DNA of 15,617 nt from Thioalkalivibrio sp. (GCA_007119005.1 SKQM01000206.1:1-15617), one strand, 5' to 3'; shown: positions 6,499 to 15,361, numbered from the stretch's first letter. Numbers and translations are program-made. Notes: generated from the sequence alone by a model not told the origin.

Positions 6499-7374
6499 AT
6501 GAAGAACCTGCTGAACCGCCTGCGCGGCGTCGAGCGCGACGTGCTGGAATCCCCGGCCGACGCGGATGCTCCGTTCTACGTGCCGCAGCGCGACGAAATC
6601 GACATCTTCCGGGCCGCCTGGAGCCGGCGTCTCCCGGTGATGCTGAAGGGGCCGACCGGCTGCGGGAAGACCCGCTTCCTCGAACACATGGCGCACGTGC
6701 TGGGCAAGCCGCTTGTCACGGTCGCCTGCCACGAGGATCTGACCAGCTCCGATCTGGTCGGGCGTTTTCTGCTCGAAGGTGAGGAGACCGTGTGGCAGGA
6801 CGGGCCGCTGACGCGCGCGGTGAAGGAGGGGGGGATCTGCTACCTCGACGAGATCGTCGAGGCGCGCACCGACACCACCGTGGTGATTCACCCGCTGACC
6901 GACCACCGACGGCAACTGCCGCTCGACAAGCGTGCGCGGATCATCGACGCGCACGAGGACTTCATGCTGGTGATCTCCTACAACCCCGGTTACCAGACGG
7001 TGCTGAAGGATCTGAAACCCTCGACCAAGCAGCGCTTCGTCGGGATTCACTTCGATTACCCGAGCGAAGCGATCGAACGCCAGATCGTGGCCAAGGAATC
7101 CGGCGGGCTCGATGCCGATCGTGTCGAACGGCTGGTCGCGGCGGGGCGCAGGGCGCGCGCACTGAAGGATCACGGCCTCGAGGAGGCCACCTCGACGCGC
7201 GCACTGGCTTACGCGGGCGAGCTGATGCAGGCCGGATTGCCGCCACGCACCGCCTGCCGCGCGGCGATGATCGCCCCGATTACCGATGACCCCGAATTGA
7301 TCGAGGCACTGGAAGAGATTGTCGCCGCGCATTTCCCCGAGACCGACGGCGCGCCGACCGGCAGCCATGGCTGA
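6499..7374 (+). CDS. cbbQ: CbbQ-type MoxR AAA+ ATPase (Rubisco activase motor)
   Basis: The ATG at 6499 follows GGAG at 6490-6493; the in-frame GTG at 6454 has no ribosome site. Of 291 residues, GPTGCGKT (51-58) is Walker A, ICYLDE (113-118) Walker B, SYNPGY (160-165) the sensor-1 region, and STKQRF (175-180) supplies the arginine of the subunit interface. The runs [16 protein letters not shown] and [11 protein letters not shown] are hallmarks of the CbbQ/NorQ/NirQ group. Family role: a cytoplasmic hexameric ATPase that, with CbbO, removes inhibitory sugar phosphates from Rubisco. NorQ, which matures nitric oxide reductase, is the alternative; the long partner protein favours CbbQ. The stop overlaps the cbbO start by 8 bp, so translation is coupled. 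Confidence 0.88.
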   Translation: MKNLLNRLRGVERDVLESPADADAPFYVPQRDEIDIFRAAWSRRLPVMLKGPTGCGKTRFLEHMAHVLGKPLVTVACHEDLTSSDLVGRFLLEGEETVWQDGPLTRAVKEGGICYLDEIVEARTDTTVVIHPLTDHRRQLPLDKRARIIDAHEDFMLVISYNPGYQTVLKDLKPSTKQRFVGIHFDYPSEAIERQIVAKESGGLDADRVERLVAAGRRARALKDHGLEEATSTRALAYAGELMQAGLPPRTACRAAMIAPITDDPELIEALEEIVAAHFPETDGAPTGSHG

Positions 7375-9919
7375 AGCCGACGAACTCGTCGCGATCGAGG
7401 AGGTCCTGCAGCAACTGGAGCGGATCAGCTTCGTCGCCCAGCGTGACGCCAGAGCCGCTCTGCCGGCGATCCGGGGCTTCGGTCCCGCACCCGCGCGTGC
7501 GTGGATCGAGACCGCACGGGACCTGTTTCAGCACGACCGCGAGTGCGGCAAGAGTTTCATGCGTCACTCCGAGCGCCTCGCGGAGAACACCGGCGTGGTC
7601 GAAGCCTGGACCGGGCAGTCGCGCGAGTTCCTGCAGTGGGTGAATTCGCACTACGCGCTCGAAGGGTTTCTCGCGCAGGCGGACCGGGTCTGGTCTTCCT
7701 GGGGGGAAGCGGGCGAGCGCGAGTGGTTCGCGCTCGGACTGCGCTGGTGTGGTCGCAGCCTGGCCGATGCGCGTGCCTACTTCGAGACTCCGTTTGACCG
7801 GCTGGACGGCGGCCAGGGTCCCGCCGGACTCCGCATGCTGATCGAGCCGGCCGAGAAACTGTACGACGAGCGCGGACTCGCGCTCGACTGCTACCTGGCA
7901 GGGGCGCCGGTGGCCCGCAACATGGTCGGCGATGCCGGTCTGCTGAACTGGGCGCGCCGCGGCGCCGACCTGCTCGCCGCGGGCCGCTCGCGTGGCGAGG
8001 CCTACTTCCGCATGGAGAGCGAGGAGGGCATGAAGCTGCTGCTGGAGGCTCTGCCGGGTTACCGGGCCCGGATGCACGGACGTTTCCTGCAACTGCTGCT
8101 GCGTGCCTGGCTCGAGGCCGACATCCCCCTCGCGGACGGCAACTGGAAACCGGGGCAAGGGCGCCCAATGCTCGAGACCGACGGGCGGCGGCTCTACCTT
8201 CCCGCGGTCTTCGGCGACCGCGACGAGGCGATCGTTGCGGTGCAGCACGGCGCTGCGCACCTCGCCTTCGACAGCTACGCGCAGGAACGTCTGGAGGCCC
8301 TGTTCCGGCGCGCAGGCACTGAGCACCCGCCGCTCGACGACCAGAGCCGGATCACCTGGCGCCCGCTGTTCGCCCCTTTCGCCGAGCGCATGTTCCGCTT
8401 TCAGGTTCTTTTCGATCTGGCCGAGGACCTGCGCGTGAACGCGCGCATGGCGCAGCGCATTCCCGGCTTCCTGCAGCGGCTGGTGGATCTGGCGGTGGAC
8501 CGGCCGGCGCCGGAGGGCGCAGCCGGTGTCTACCATCGCTTTGCCCTCGACGCACATCGGGCCTTGCTGGCCGCTGACAGGGGACTCAGCGGCAAGGATG
8601 CGCGTTTGGACCCCCGTCTGCAGCGGATGCTGGATCCGGACGCCAGCGTTATCGATGCCTGGGAGGTGGCCGAGCGGCTGTTCGGGGATCCGGAATTCCC
8701 GGAGATCGGGATCGACGAGCGCCAGCACGCCTATCTCCCCGGGCTGTCGCTGAACGCCGCGCGACCCGTATATCCGCAGCGGCTTCGCGATGGCGACCTC
8801 AGCGATTTTCGCGACGTCGGAGATGCGCACGAAGAGCACCGTTTCGTGCGCGAGAAGCAGGACGAGGCCCCGGAACAGGACCCCGCCGGCGTGCAGAAGG
8901 ATCCCGACGCGGATATCAACATGCCGCGCGAAGAGACCTCGGGGTCGGGTGGGCGGATCGGGGTCGGCATTCCGCAACCGGCCCAGGTCGCGAAGCGCGG
9001 GGTCGCATGGCAACCCCGCACCGGTGGCATTCCCTACCCGGAGTGGGATTACCGCGAGCAGCGTATGATCAGCGACTGGGTGAACCTGAACGAGCGGATC
9101 CTGGATGAAGAGAATGCTGCCGCTGCCGAGGGGATTCTTGCCGAGCATGCGGACACCCTGAAGCGCCTGACCCGTGGCCTCGAAATGCAGCGGCCGATGC
9201 GCATGGCGCCGCTGCGCCGGCAGCTCGATGGCGATGAGCTCGACATCGAGGCGGTGACCGACTTCGTCGCCGACAAGCGGGCCGGGCTGTCGCCGAAGGC
9301 GTTCATCTACCGCCGCCGCACGGTCCAGCACCGCGACACCGCGGTCTTGCTGCTGGCCGACATGTCCACATCGATCATGGCCCGGCACCCGGGCGGGCAG
9401 GGTAGGATCGTCGAGCGGATGCGCTCTGGCCTGATGCTGTTCGCCGAGGCGATCGACCGCATCGGCGACCCGTTCGCGATCTCGGGCTTCGCGTCCAAGC
9501 AGCGCGACCAGGTGCACTACTACTGGCTGAAGGACTTTTCGGAGCCGCTGGACGATACGGTACGCGGACGCATTGCGGGCATCTCCGGGCGTCTCGCTTC
9601 GCGCATGGGTGCGGCCATCCGTCACTCGACGCGCGCGATGCAGCGGGTGGCCAGCCAGCACCGTCTGCTGCTGATCCTGTCCGATGGCCGTCCCGCCGAT
9701 TACGACGATGGCGGTGATGCCCGGTATCTGCACGAGGACACCCGCATGGCGATGAAAGAGGCGCTCGATACCGGCGTGCATCCGTTCTGCATCACCCTGG
9801 ATCCGAGTGGCCAGGAATACCTGCCCGCGATCTTCGGGCCGGGTCACTACACGATTGTCGATCGGGTCGACGAACTGCCGCGCCGTCTCCCGGAAATCTA
9901 CCTGCGCCTGCGCCGCTGA
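7367..9919 (+). CDS. cbbO: CbbO-type von Willebrand factor A protein, partner of CbbQ
   Basis: The ATG at 7367 lies inside the end of cbbQ (ATGGCTGA shared); a TTG at 7319 in frame is less likely. The 850-residue product has a long helical N-terminal part (about 1-470), an acidic, Pro-rich, probably disordered linker (about 475-545), the family segment [12 protein letters not shown], and a C-terminal VWA domain from about 660. That domain has the MIDAS motif DMSTS (665-669) and a later acidic site, [10 protein letters not shown] (Asp773). In the CbbQO activase, CbbO binds both the AAA+ ring and Rubisco and uses the MIDAS to target it. At 850 residues it is longer than NorD proteins (about 600-650), which favours CbbO. 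A weak terminator overlaps its stop. Confidence 0.87.
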   Translation: MAEADELVAIEEVLQQLERISFVAQRDARAALPAIRGFGPAPARAWIETARDLFQHDRECGKSFMRHSERLAENTGVVEAWTGQSREFLQWVNSHYALEGFLAQADRVWSSWGEAGEREWFALGLRWCGRSLADARAYFETPFDRLDGGQGPAGLRMLIEPAEKLYDERGLALDCYLAGAPVARNMVGDAGLLNWARRGADLLAAGRSRGEAYFRMESEEGMKLLLEALPGYRARMHGRFLQLLLRAWLEADIPLADGNWKPGQGRPMLETDGRRLYLPAVFGDRDEAIVAVQHGAAHLAFDSYAQERLEALFRRAGTEHPPLDDQSRITWRPLFAPFAERMFRFQVLFDLAEDLRVNARMAQRIPGFLQRLVDLAVDRPAPEGAAGVYHRFALDAHRALLAADRGLSGKDARLDPRLQRMLDPDASVIDAWEVAERLFGDPEFPEIGIDERQHAYLPGLSLNAARPVYPQRLRDGDLSDFRDVGDAHEEHRFVREKQDEAPEQDPAGVQKDPDADINMPREETSGSGGRIGVGIPQPAQVAKRGVAWQPRTGGIPYPEWDYREQRMISDWVNLNERILDEENAAAAEGILAEHADTLKRLTRGLEMQRPMRMAPLRRQLDGDELDIEAVTDFVADKRAGLSPKAFIYRRRTVQHRDTAVLLLADMSTSIMARHPGGQGRIVERMRSGLMLFAEAIDRIGDPFAISGFASKQRDQVHYYWLKDFSEPLDDTVRGRIAGISGRLASRMGAAIRHSTRAMQRVASQHRLLLILSDGRPADYDDGGDARYLHEDTRMAMKEALDTGVHPFCITLDPSGQEYLPAIFGPGHYTIVDRVDELPRRLPEIYLRLRR

Positions 9920-9944
9920 CCCCCCTTTTCGCGGGCGCATTTTT
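9909..9944 (+). terminator. possible weak terminator at the end of cbbO
   Basis: TGCGCC (9909-9914) pairs with GGCGCA (9934-9939), extended by GC/GC with a bulged G, and is followed by five T (9940-9944). The loop is long (about 14-18 bases) and the stem begins inside the last codons of cbbO, so termination may be partial, allowing read-through to the next gene. Confidence 0.4.
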
Positions 9945-9994
9945 CCTGCGGCCCGGGGTCACGTAGGATGCGTTCAGCATATTCGGGGACGCTT

Positions 9995-11158
9995 ATGGAG
10001 GCTTCACAGAGTCTGGCTTCGGGCTACGCAAACGCGAAGGCCACCCGCGCGTATGCCGAAGAGCACATCGCCGCGGGCCGTGCCGCCGAGGGGCATTACA
10101 GCGAGTACCTGAGGGTCAAGATGCGCCTGTCGAGCCTCGGCGTCGGGACCTTCGGCGGTGCGGCGACACCCGAGGTCGATGCGCGCATCAGCGCCATCGT
10201 GGCGCGTGCACTGACCTCCGGCATCAACGTGATCGACACGGCCGCGCACTACCGGTACGGCCGTTCGCTGGCCGCGGTCGGTGCGGGGGTGCGCGCCGCG
10301 CTGGCCGCGGGCGTGCCGCGCGAGGCGATGTTCCTGATCAGCAAGGGCGGCTTCCTGACGCTGCGCGGCGGTCCCCCGGAGGACATGGACGCCTGGTTCG
10401 AGCGCGAGATCGTGTCCCAGGGTCTCGGCGAGCGCGAGCACCTCGCGAAGGGCGCGCATCTGCTCACGCCCGAGTACATCAACTACCAGATCGAGCTGTC
10501 GCGCAGCCTGATGGGGGTCGAGACGCTTGACGCGTTCCTGGTCGATCAGCCGGAAGTGCACATCCCGGAGATCGGCAAGGAGATGACCAACCGCAAGCTC
10601 GAGCCGGTGTTCGTACTGCTGGAACGGGCGGTGCGCGAGAACCGCATTCGCGCCTACGGGATCAGCACGTTCGAGGGCTTCCGCGTCGAGACCGATGCGA
10701 AGATCTTCCAGTCGCTGACCTCGATGCAGGGCCTCGCCGAGCGGGCCGCGCAGGTGGCCACTGGCGACGACCAAGCGCGGCATCACTTCAAGCTGGCGAT
10801 GCTGCCGTTCAACCAGGTCATGCTGGAAGGCTTCACCCGGTTCAACACCGCGACCGGAAAGGGCAACGTCGCCTCGGCGCTGCAGGCGGCGCACCAGCTC
10901 GAGGTCTTCATGATGGCCTCGCACACCCTGCTCAAAGGCCACCTCGGCCGGCAGTCGGTGGACGTGGTCGCGGAGCGGCTCACGGACTACCCGAATGCCG
11001 CACAGCGCGCATTGCAGTTCAACCGCTCCACGCCGGGTCTGGGTACCTCGCTGGTGGGTATCAGCACTCCGGAGCATCTCGACGACCTGCTCGCGGTCGC
11101 GGCACGGCGGCCGCTGGAGCGCGCCGAATACCTCGGCATGTACCGGAAGGCGGAGTGA
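9995..11158 (+). CDS. aldo/keto reductase-like protein with altered active site
   Basis: The ATG at 9995 has GGGGAC five bases upstream; the ATG at 9968 is the alternative and adds nine residues. In the 387-residue product, a 45-residue helical extension precedes the barrel. The barrel opens with RLSSLGVGTFGG, then INVIDTAAHYRYGRS, giving catalytic Asp81 and Tyr86, and MFLISKGG, giving Lys117. The expected His of the LLHxP motif is replaced by Asp184 (FLVDQPE). An insertion of about 45 residues precedes it. Family members reduce carbonyls with NADPH in the cytoplasm; with the His lost, activity or substrate is uncertain. The TGA overlaps the ATG of the MutS2-like gene (TGATG), so the pair is co-translated. 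It starts 75 bp after cbbO. Confidence 0.85.
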   Translation: MEASQSLASGYANAKATRAYAEEHIAAGRAAEGHYSEYLRVKMRLSSLGVGTFGGAATPEVDARISAIVARALTSGINVIDTAAHYRYGRSLAAVGAGVRAALAAGVPREAMFLISKGGFLTLRGGPPEDMDAWFEREIVSQGLGEREHLAKGAHLLTPEYINYQIELSRSLMGVETLDAFLVDQPEVHIPEIGKEMTNRKLEPVFVLLERAVRENRIRAYGISTFEGFRVETDAKIFQSLTSMQGLAERAAQVATGDDQARHHFKLAMLPFNQVMLEGFTRFNTATGKGNVASALQAAHQLEVFMMASHTLLKGHLGRQSVDVVAERLTDYPNAAQRALQFNRSTPGLGTSLVGISTPEHLDDLLAVAARRPLERAEYLGMYRKAE

Positions 11159-12810
11159 TGGAAGCCGACCTGAAGCCACTGGAGTTCCCGGCGATCCAGC
11201 GGATGCTGGAGCGTCTGACCGCCACACCCTACGGTGCCGACGCCGCGCGTGCGCTGGAGCCCGCCCCGACGCTTGCGGTGGCGCGTTCGCTGCAGGCGGC
11301 TGTGAGCGTCGCCCGGCAGCGCCTGGAGGCGGGCACGCTGCCGGAGATCGGCATGCTTCCCGACGTGCGTCCCGCGCTGCGGCAGGCCGCCAACCCGGGT
11401 GCCGCGCTGTCCAGTCAGGCAATGAACAATCTGCAGACCCTCATGCAGGAGGCGGCCCGGCTGGCACGGTCCTTGGCCGATGCGCCGTCGATCTATCCCG
11501 GGGACCTGGGTGACCTGCTGCCGCCGGAGGCGCTGGTGGTGCGGCTGCGCGAGGCCCTGCACGCGGGCGGAACGCTGCGTGACGACGCGAGCCCAGTGCT
11601 GGCGGAGGCGGCGGCCGAGCGCGTGCGCCTGCGCGCCGAGGTCGAGCAGGTGGTGCGCCGGCGCCTCGAGTCCCTGGTGTCCGATGCGGCGTCGCGCCGG
11701 GTGCAGTGGCACCAGGAACGGGCGGTGCTGGTGCTGGGTGCCGAACTGGCCGGGGACGTGAAGGGCGTACGTCGGGGTTCGGCCCTCGGCGGGCGCGACC
11801 AGATCATCGAGCCGATCGAGGCGGTCCCGCTGAATAACCGCCTCGATACCGTGAACGAGCGCATCGGCAACGAGCAGCAGCGACTCCTGCGCGAGCTGAC
11901 CGACCGGGTGCGCGAACACGGGGAGGTGCTGCAGCGGATGCTCGGCGTGCTGACCTGGCTCGACCTGGCCTTCGCCGCGGGCCGCATGTCGCAGCAGATG
12001 AACGCGCATGCCCCGCAGCTGCATGATGCGCCGGGCGTGAGGTTGGTCGAGGCCTACCATCCGCTGCTGCTGCTTCAGTATGCCGAGGGCAGCGGGCCGC
12101 TGCCGGTGCCGCTGAGCCTCGAACTCGCGCAGGGTCGCCCGCTGCTGCTGATCACCGGCCCCAACACCGGTGGCAAGACCGTGGCACTGAAGACCGTGGG
12201 GCTGCTGGTCACCATGGCGTGGTGCGGGCTGCACATCCCCGCGGAAGGGGACTGCAGCGTCGGCGCCTTCGACCGTGTAATGGTCGATGTTGGCGATCAC
12301 CAGAGTCTGCTGCACCACCTGTCGACCTTCGCCGGGCACGTCGAGGTGCTCAAGCGCGTGCTCGAGCATGCGGGCGGCAGCAGCCTGATTCTGCTGGACG
12401 AGCTCGGCACCGGCACCGATCCCGACGAGGGCGCCGCACTGGCGATGGCGGTCCTCGACGAACTCCGGTCACGTGGTGTCTTCGGTATCGTGAACACCCA
12501 TCTGGCGCCGCTGAAGGATTACGCGGCCCGGCATTCCGGCATTCTGAACGCGTCGATGCAGTTCGACGCCCAGCGTCTCGCACCCACCTACCGTCTGGTG
12601 CCGGGCGAGCCGGGGATCTCCTTCGGTCTGACCATCGCCGAGAAGAACGGATTGCCCGCGAAGCTGGTGGCGCGAGCCCGCGAACATCTGGGTGAACTCC
12701 CATCGGCTCGCGCCAGTGCCCCCGCCCCCCCTTTAGACGGACGCGCAGGGGAGGCTTCCAGCCGCGATGGGGCTACCCCCCAGCCGAGCGCGCCCGGGAC
12801 CGCGCCGTGA
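11158..12810 (+). CDS. MutS2-like ATPase without the Smr domain
   Basis: The ATG at 11158 overlaps the preceding stop and follows GGCGGAG; a GTG at 11155 is in frame too. The product has 550 residues against about 780 for Firmicute MutS2. It has the clamp/lever helices (about 1-310), Walker A GPNTGGKT (334-341), a signature-like LSTFAGH, Walker B LILLDE (410-415) with LGTGTDPDEG, and the terminal NTHLAPLKDYA and PTYRLVPGEPG segments. After about residue 513 comes a Pro/Ala/Ser tail instead of the connector and Smr nuclease. MutS2 proteins bind branched DNA or stalled ribosomes, but without Smr cleavage is not expected. Part of the tail is encoded by a REP half-site at 12753-12767. The function with its aldo/keto reductase neighbour is unknown. 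Confidence 0.85.
   Translation: MEADLKPLEFPAIQRMLERLTATPYGADAARALEPAPTLAVARSLQAAVSVARQRLEAGTLPEIGMLPDVRPALRQAANPGAALSSQAMNNLQTLMQEAARLARSLADAPSIYPGDLGDLLPPEALVVRLREALHAGGTLRDDASPVLAEAAAERVRLRAEVEQVVRRRLESLVSDAASRRVQWHQERAVLVLGAELAGDVKGVRRGSALGGRDQIIEPIEAVPLNNRLDTVNERIGNEQQRLLRELTDRVREHGEVLQRMLGVLTWLDLAFAAGRMSQQMNAHAPQLHDAPGVRLVEAYHPLLLLQYAEGSGPLPVPLSLELAQGRPLLLITGPNTGGKTVALKTVGLLVTMAWCGLHIPAEGDCSVGAFDRVMVDVGDHQSLLHHLSTFAGHVEVLKRVLEHAGGSSLILLDELGTGTDPDEGAALAMAVLDELRSRGVFGIVNTHLAPLKDYAARHSGILNASMQFDAQRLAPTYRLVPGEPGISFGLTIAEKNGLPAKLVARAREHLGELPSARASAPAPPLDGRAGEASSRDGATPQPSAPGTAP
12748..12780. repeat. REP half-site inside the 3' end of the MutS2-like gene
   Basis: GGCTTCCAGCCGCGA at 12753-12767 is identical over 15 bases to 15180-15194, part of the REP palindrome before ilvC. 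Here it is read in frame as EASSRDGA within the MutS2-like tail, followed by GGGGCTACCCCC, a small separate hairpin. The matching second arm is absent, so this is a solitary or decayed copy. Confidence 0.6.
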
Positions 12811-12926
12811 TGCGCGGAAATCCGTGAAACCAGAGGCATTTCATATTACGATGATATGTCATTTTGACCCCTCCCCCGCGTTCGGAGCAGCATCGCGGAC
12901 TTCGACCATCAGGAAACGCCGCAGCC
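12811..12926 (+). promoter_or_regulatory. ilvB upstream region, candidate promoter
   Basis: Between the MutS2-like stop and ilvB an AT-rich island (12838-12865) interrupts GC-rich DNA. TATTAC at 12844-12849 is a four-of-six -10 match without a good -35, and CATAT/ATATG give short symmetry. AGGAA at 12911-12915 lies 11 bases before the ATG, rather far for a ribosome site. No leader peptide rich in Ile, Leu or Val codons was found, so classical ribosome-mediated attenuation is not supported. Confidence 0.35.
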
Positions 12927-14645
12927 ATGTCTGAGACCCCCGCCAAGTCAGCCGCCATCACCGGTGCCGAAATCTTTGTCCGCTGTCTGCAGGAGGAGGG
13001 TGTAGAGGTCGTATTCGGGTACCCCGGCGGCGCGGTACTGCACATCTACGACGCCCTCTACAGGCAGGACAAGATCGCCCACATCCTGGTGCGTCACGAG
13101 CAGGGTGCGATTCACGCGGCCGAGGGTTACGCGAAATCCTCCGACCGCTGCGGCGTCGCTCTGGTCACCTCCGGTCCCGGCGCCACCAACGCGGTCACCG
13201 GCATCGCGGACGCCTACATGGACTCGGTCCCGCTGGTTGTCTTCAGCGGGCAGGTGCCGACCCACCTGATCGGCAACGACGCGTTCCAGGAGGTGGATAC
13301 CGTCGGGATCACGCGCCCCTGCGTGAAGCACAACTTCCTGGTCAAGGACGTGAAGGATCTCGCGACCACCATCAAGAAGGCCTTCTACGTCGCAACCTCG
13401 GGTCGCCCCGGGCCGGTGCTGGTGGACATCCCGAAGGACGTGACCGCGCAGACCGCGGTGTTCGAGTACCCCAAGCAGATCAAGATGCGCTCCTACAACC
13501 CCACCACACGGGGTCACAGCGGGCAGATCCGCAAGGCGCTGGAACTGATCCTGTCGGCGAAGAAACCGATGCTCTACACGGGCGGCGGGGTGATCCTTGG
13601 CCGTGCCTCGGAGGCGCTGACCGAGTTCACGCGCAAGCTTGGCTACCCGATCACCAACACCCTGATGGGGTTGGGCGGCTACCCGGCTTCGGACCGTCAG
13701 TTCGTCGGCATGCTCGGCATGCATGGCACCTACGAGGCGAACATGGGGATGCATCACGCCGACGTCCTGATCGCGATCGGTGTGCGCTTCGACGACCGGG
13801 TTACGGGCAACATCGAGAAGTTCTGTCCATACGCGAAGATCGTGCACATCGACGTGGACCCGGCATCGATTTCCAAGAACGTGAAGGTGGACATCCCGAT
13901 CGTCGGTCAGGTCGAGCCCATCCTCAGGGAGATGGTCCGCGAAATGGACAACATGCCGGATCAGCCCGATCAGGACACGCTCGCGGGCTGGTGGCGGCAG
14001 ATCGAGGAGTGGCGCGCGAAGGACTGCCTCAAGTACGACCGGTCCTCGCCGATCATCAAGCCGCAGTACGTGGTGCAGAAGCTCTGGGAACTGACCGGGG
14101 GTGATGCCTTCGTGACCTCCGATGTCGGCCAGCACCAGATGTGGGCCGCCCAGTTCTACGGTTTCGACAAGCCCAACCGCTGGATCAACTCGGGCGGGCT
14201 CGGGACGATGGGCGTGGGGCTTCCCTTCGCGATGGGTGCGCAGTTCGCCCACCCGGATGCCACGGTGACCTGCGTGACCGGCGAGGCCAGCATCCAGATG
14301 TGCATCCAGGAGCTGTCCACCTGCCTGCAGTATCACCTGCCGATCAAGATCCTGAACCTCAACAACCGCTACCTGGGCATGGTCCGCCAGTGGCAGGAGT
14401 TCTTCTACCAGGGCCGTTACGCGATGTCCTACATGGATGCGTTGCCCGATTTCGTGAAGCTGGCTGAGAGCTATGGCCACGTGGGCATGCGCATCGAGGA
14501 GCCCGGCGACGTCGAGGGCGCGATCCGCGAGGCGCTGGCACTGAAGGACCGGCTGGTGTTCATGGACTTCATCACTGACCAGACCGAGAACGTGTATCCG
14601 ATGATTCCGGCGGGTGCCGGTCAGAACGAAATGATCCTGCTCTAG
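12927..14645 (+). CDS. ilvB: acetolactate synthase, large catalytic subunit
   Basis: The ATG at 12927 gives MSETPAKSAA, then ITGAEIFVRCLQEEGVEVVFGYPGG, matching the family N-terminus; length 572 fits. Glu58 in RHEQGAIHAAEGYA is the catalytic Glu that activates thiamine diphosphate. The central domain has GRPGPVLVDIPKDV and the FAD-binding region. At the C-terminus GEAS (452-455) and NLNNRYLGM (Asn479-Asn480) form the diphosphate/Mg site, followed by ELSTCLQYHLPIK. The site usually reads GDG or GEG; GEA is uncommon. It condenses two pyruvates, or pyruvate with 2-oxobutyrate, as the first shared step to valine, leucine and isoleucine. It lies 14 bp before ilvH, which encodes its regulatory partner. 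It could equally be named ilvI. Confidence 0.97.
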   Translation: MSETPAKSAAITGAEIFVRCLQEEGVEVVFGYPGGAVLHIYDALYRQDKIAHILVRHEQGAIHAAEGYAKSSDRCGVALVTSGPGATNAVTGIADAYMDSVPLVVFSGQVPTHLIGNDAFQEVDTVGITRPCVKHNFLVKDVKDLATTIKKAFYVATSGRPGPVLVDIPKDVTAQTAVFEYPKQIKMRSYNPTTRGHSGQIRKALELILSAKKPMLYTGGGVILGRASEALTEFTRKLGYPITNTLMGLGGYPASDRQFVGMLGMHGTYEANMGMHHADVLIAIGVRFDDRVTGNIEKFCPYAKIVHIDVDPASISKNVKVDIPIVGQVEPILREMVREMDNMPDQPDQDTLAGWWRQIEEWRAKDCLKYDRSSPIIKPQYVVQKLWELTGGDAFVTSDVGQHQMWAAQFYGFDKPNRWINSGGLGTMGVGLPFAMGAQFAHPDATVTCVTGEASIQMCIQELSTCLQYHLPIKILNLNNRYLGMVRQWQEFFYQGRYAMSYMDALPDFVKLAESYGHVGMRIEEPGDVEGAIREALALKDRLVFMDFITDQTENVYPMIPAGAGQNEMILL

Positions 14646-14659
14646 GGAAAGGGACCAGC

Positions 14660-15154
14660 ATGCGCCATATCATCAGTCTTCTCCTCGAAAACGAGTCCGG
14701 TGCGCTGTCGCGCGTGTCCGGCCTGTTTTCGGCCCGCGGCTACAACATCGAGTCGCTCACCGTCGCGCCTACGGACGATCCCAGCCTGTCCCGCATGACC
14801 ATCGTCACCAGCGGATCGGAGCAGATCATCGAGCAGATCACCAAGCAGCTGAACAAGCTGATTGACGTGGTCCGCCTGATCGACCTGACGCCGCACCGGC
14901 ACATCGAGCGCGAGATGATGCTGGTGAAGGTCAAGGTCACCGACAATACCGGGCGCGAGGAGGCCAAGCGGCTGACCGACATCTTCCGCGGCAACATCGT
15001 CGACGTGTCGCAGGAAACCTACGTGATCGAACTGACCGGCCACGGCAGCAAGCTGGACTCGTTCCTCGAGGCCCTGCAGGGCTTCCCGGTGATGGAGGTC
15101 GTGCGTTCGGGCGTGATGGGCATCGCCCGCGGCGAAGTCGCGCTGCACCTGTAG
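14660..15154 (+). CDS. ilvH: acetolactate synthase, small regulatory subunit
   Basis: The ATG at 14660 has GGGAAAGGGA upstream. The 164 residues match IlvH-type subunits (E. coli IlvH 163), not the short IlvN. Residues 1-75 form an ACT domain: RHIISLLLENESGALSRVSGLFSARGYNIESLTVAPT, containing the Asn/Gly residues typical of the valine site. Residues 85-160 form the C-terminal domain, with REMMLVKVKV and IVDVSQETYVIELTG. The subunit binds the large subunit, raises its activity and gives feedback inhibition by valine; this is known for the family, not shown here. No terminator lies directly after it, only the REP palindrome starting 17 bp downstream. Confidence 0.96.
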   Translation: MRHIISLLLENESGALSRVSGLFSARGYNIESLTVAPTDDPSLSRMTIVTSGSEQIIEQITKQLNKLIDVVRLIDLTPHRHIEREMMLVKVKVTDNTGREEAKRLTDIFRGNIVDVSQETYVIELTGHGSKLDSFLEALQGFPVMEVVRSGVMGIARGEVALHL

Positions 15155-15171
15155 GTGGGTTCCCCGGCCTG

Positions 15172-15237
15172 GTGGGAGCGGCTTCCAGCCGCGAACGTCC
15201 GTGCAGGTGCTGTGTCGCTGCTGGAAGCCGCTCCCAC
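15172..15237. repeat. REP palindrome with perfect 18-bp arms
   Basis: GTGGGAGCGGCTTCCAGC (15172-15189) and its exact reverse complement (15220-15237) flank a 30-base loop. This 'GTGGGAGC...' sequence is a common REP type in gammaproteobacteria. It lies 17 bp after ilvH and could protect the ilvBH messenger 3' end or weaken read-through into ilvC. The right-hand part of the left arm is shared with the solitary copy at 12753-12767. Confidence 0.85.
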
Positions 15238-15300
15238 GGTGTCCATCTGCGATGAGCTCGCTGACATGGCGCCGCTCGCACGAATCGCTCGGGCAAGAAT

Positions 15301-15322
15301 CGCTGGCCCTCGGCAGCCAGCG
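15301..15322. promoter_or_regulatory. inverted repeat overlapping the ilvC -35 region
   Basis: CGCTGGC (15301-15307) and GCCAGCG (15316-15322) are perfect 7-bp arms around CCTCGGCA. The putative -35 hexamer (15310-15315) lies within the loop, so a bound regulator would block or contact RNA polymerase. IlvY, a LysR-type activator, regulates ilvC in enteric bacteria, but no ilvY gene is visible and this match is positional only. Confidence 0.4.
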
Positions 15323-15338
15323 GCGAAATCCCTATACT
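15310..15338 (+). promoter_or_regulatory. probable sigma70 promoter of ilvC
   Basis: TATACT at 15333-15338 matches five of six -10 bases, and TCGGCA at 15310-15315 matches four of six -35 bases with a 17-bp spacer. Transcription would begin near 15345 and give a leader of about 77 bases before the ilvC ATG. This is the best promoter match in the window and suggests ilvC can be expressed separately from ilvBH. Confidence 0.55.
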
Positions 15339-15361
15339 TACAGGTTTAGTCGGGCACCTGA

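Noticed and set aside
6499..9919. NorQ/NorD nitric oxide reductase maturation pair
   Set aside because: Possible, but the 850-residue partner is much longer than usual NorD and no norCB genes are adjacent, so CbbQ/CbbO is preferred.
7280..9940. 886-residue minus-strand open frame opposite cbbO
   Set aside because: It is a shadow of high-GC codon usage on the other strand: no family motifs and His/Arg/Gln-rich composition, while cbbO has clear domains.
10004..11422. 472-residue minus-strand open frame opposite the aldo/keto reductase
   Set aside because: Antisense shadow; it crosses the reductase/ATPase junction and has low-information composition.
12864..12926. In-frame upstream extension of ilvB
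   Set aside because: The added residues do not match the family N-terminus and no ribosome site is present; the ATG at 12927 fits.
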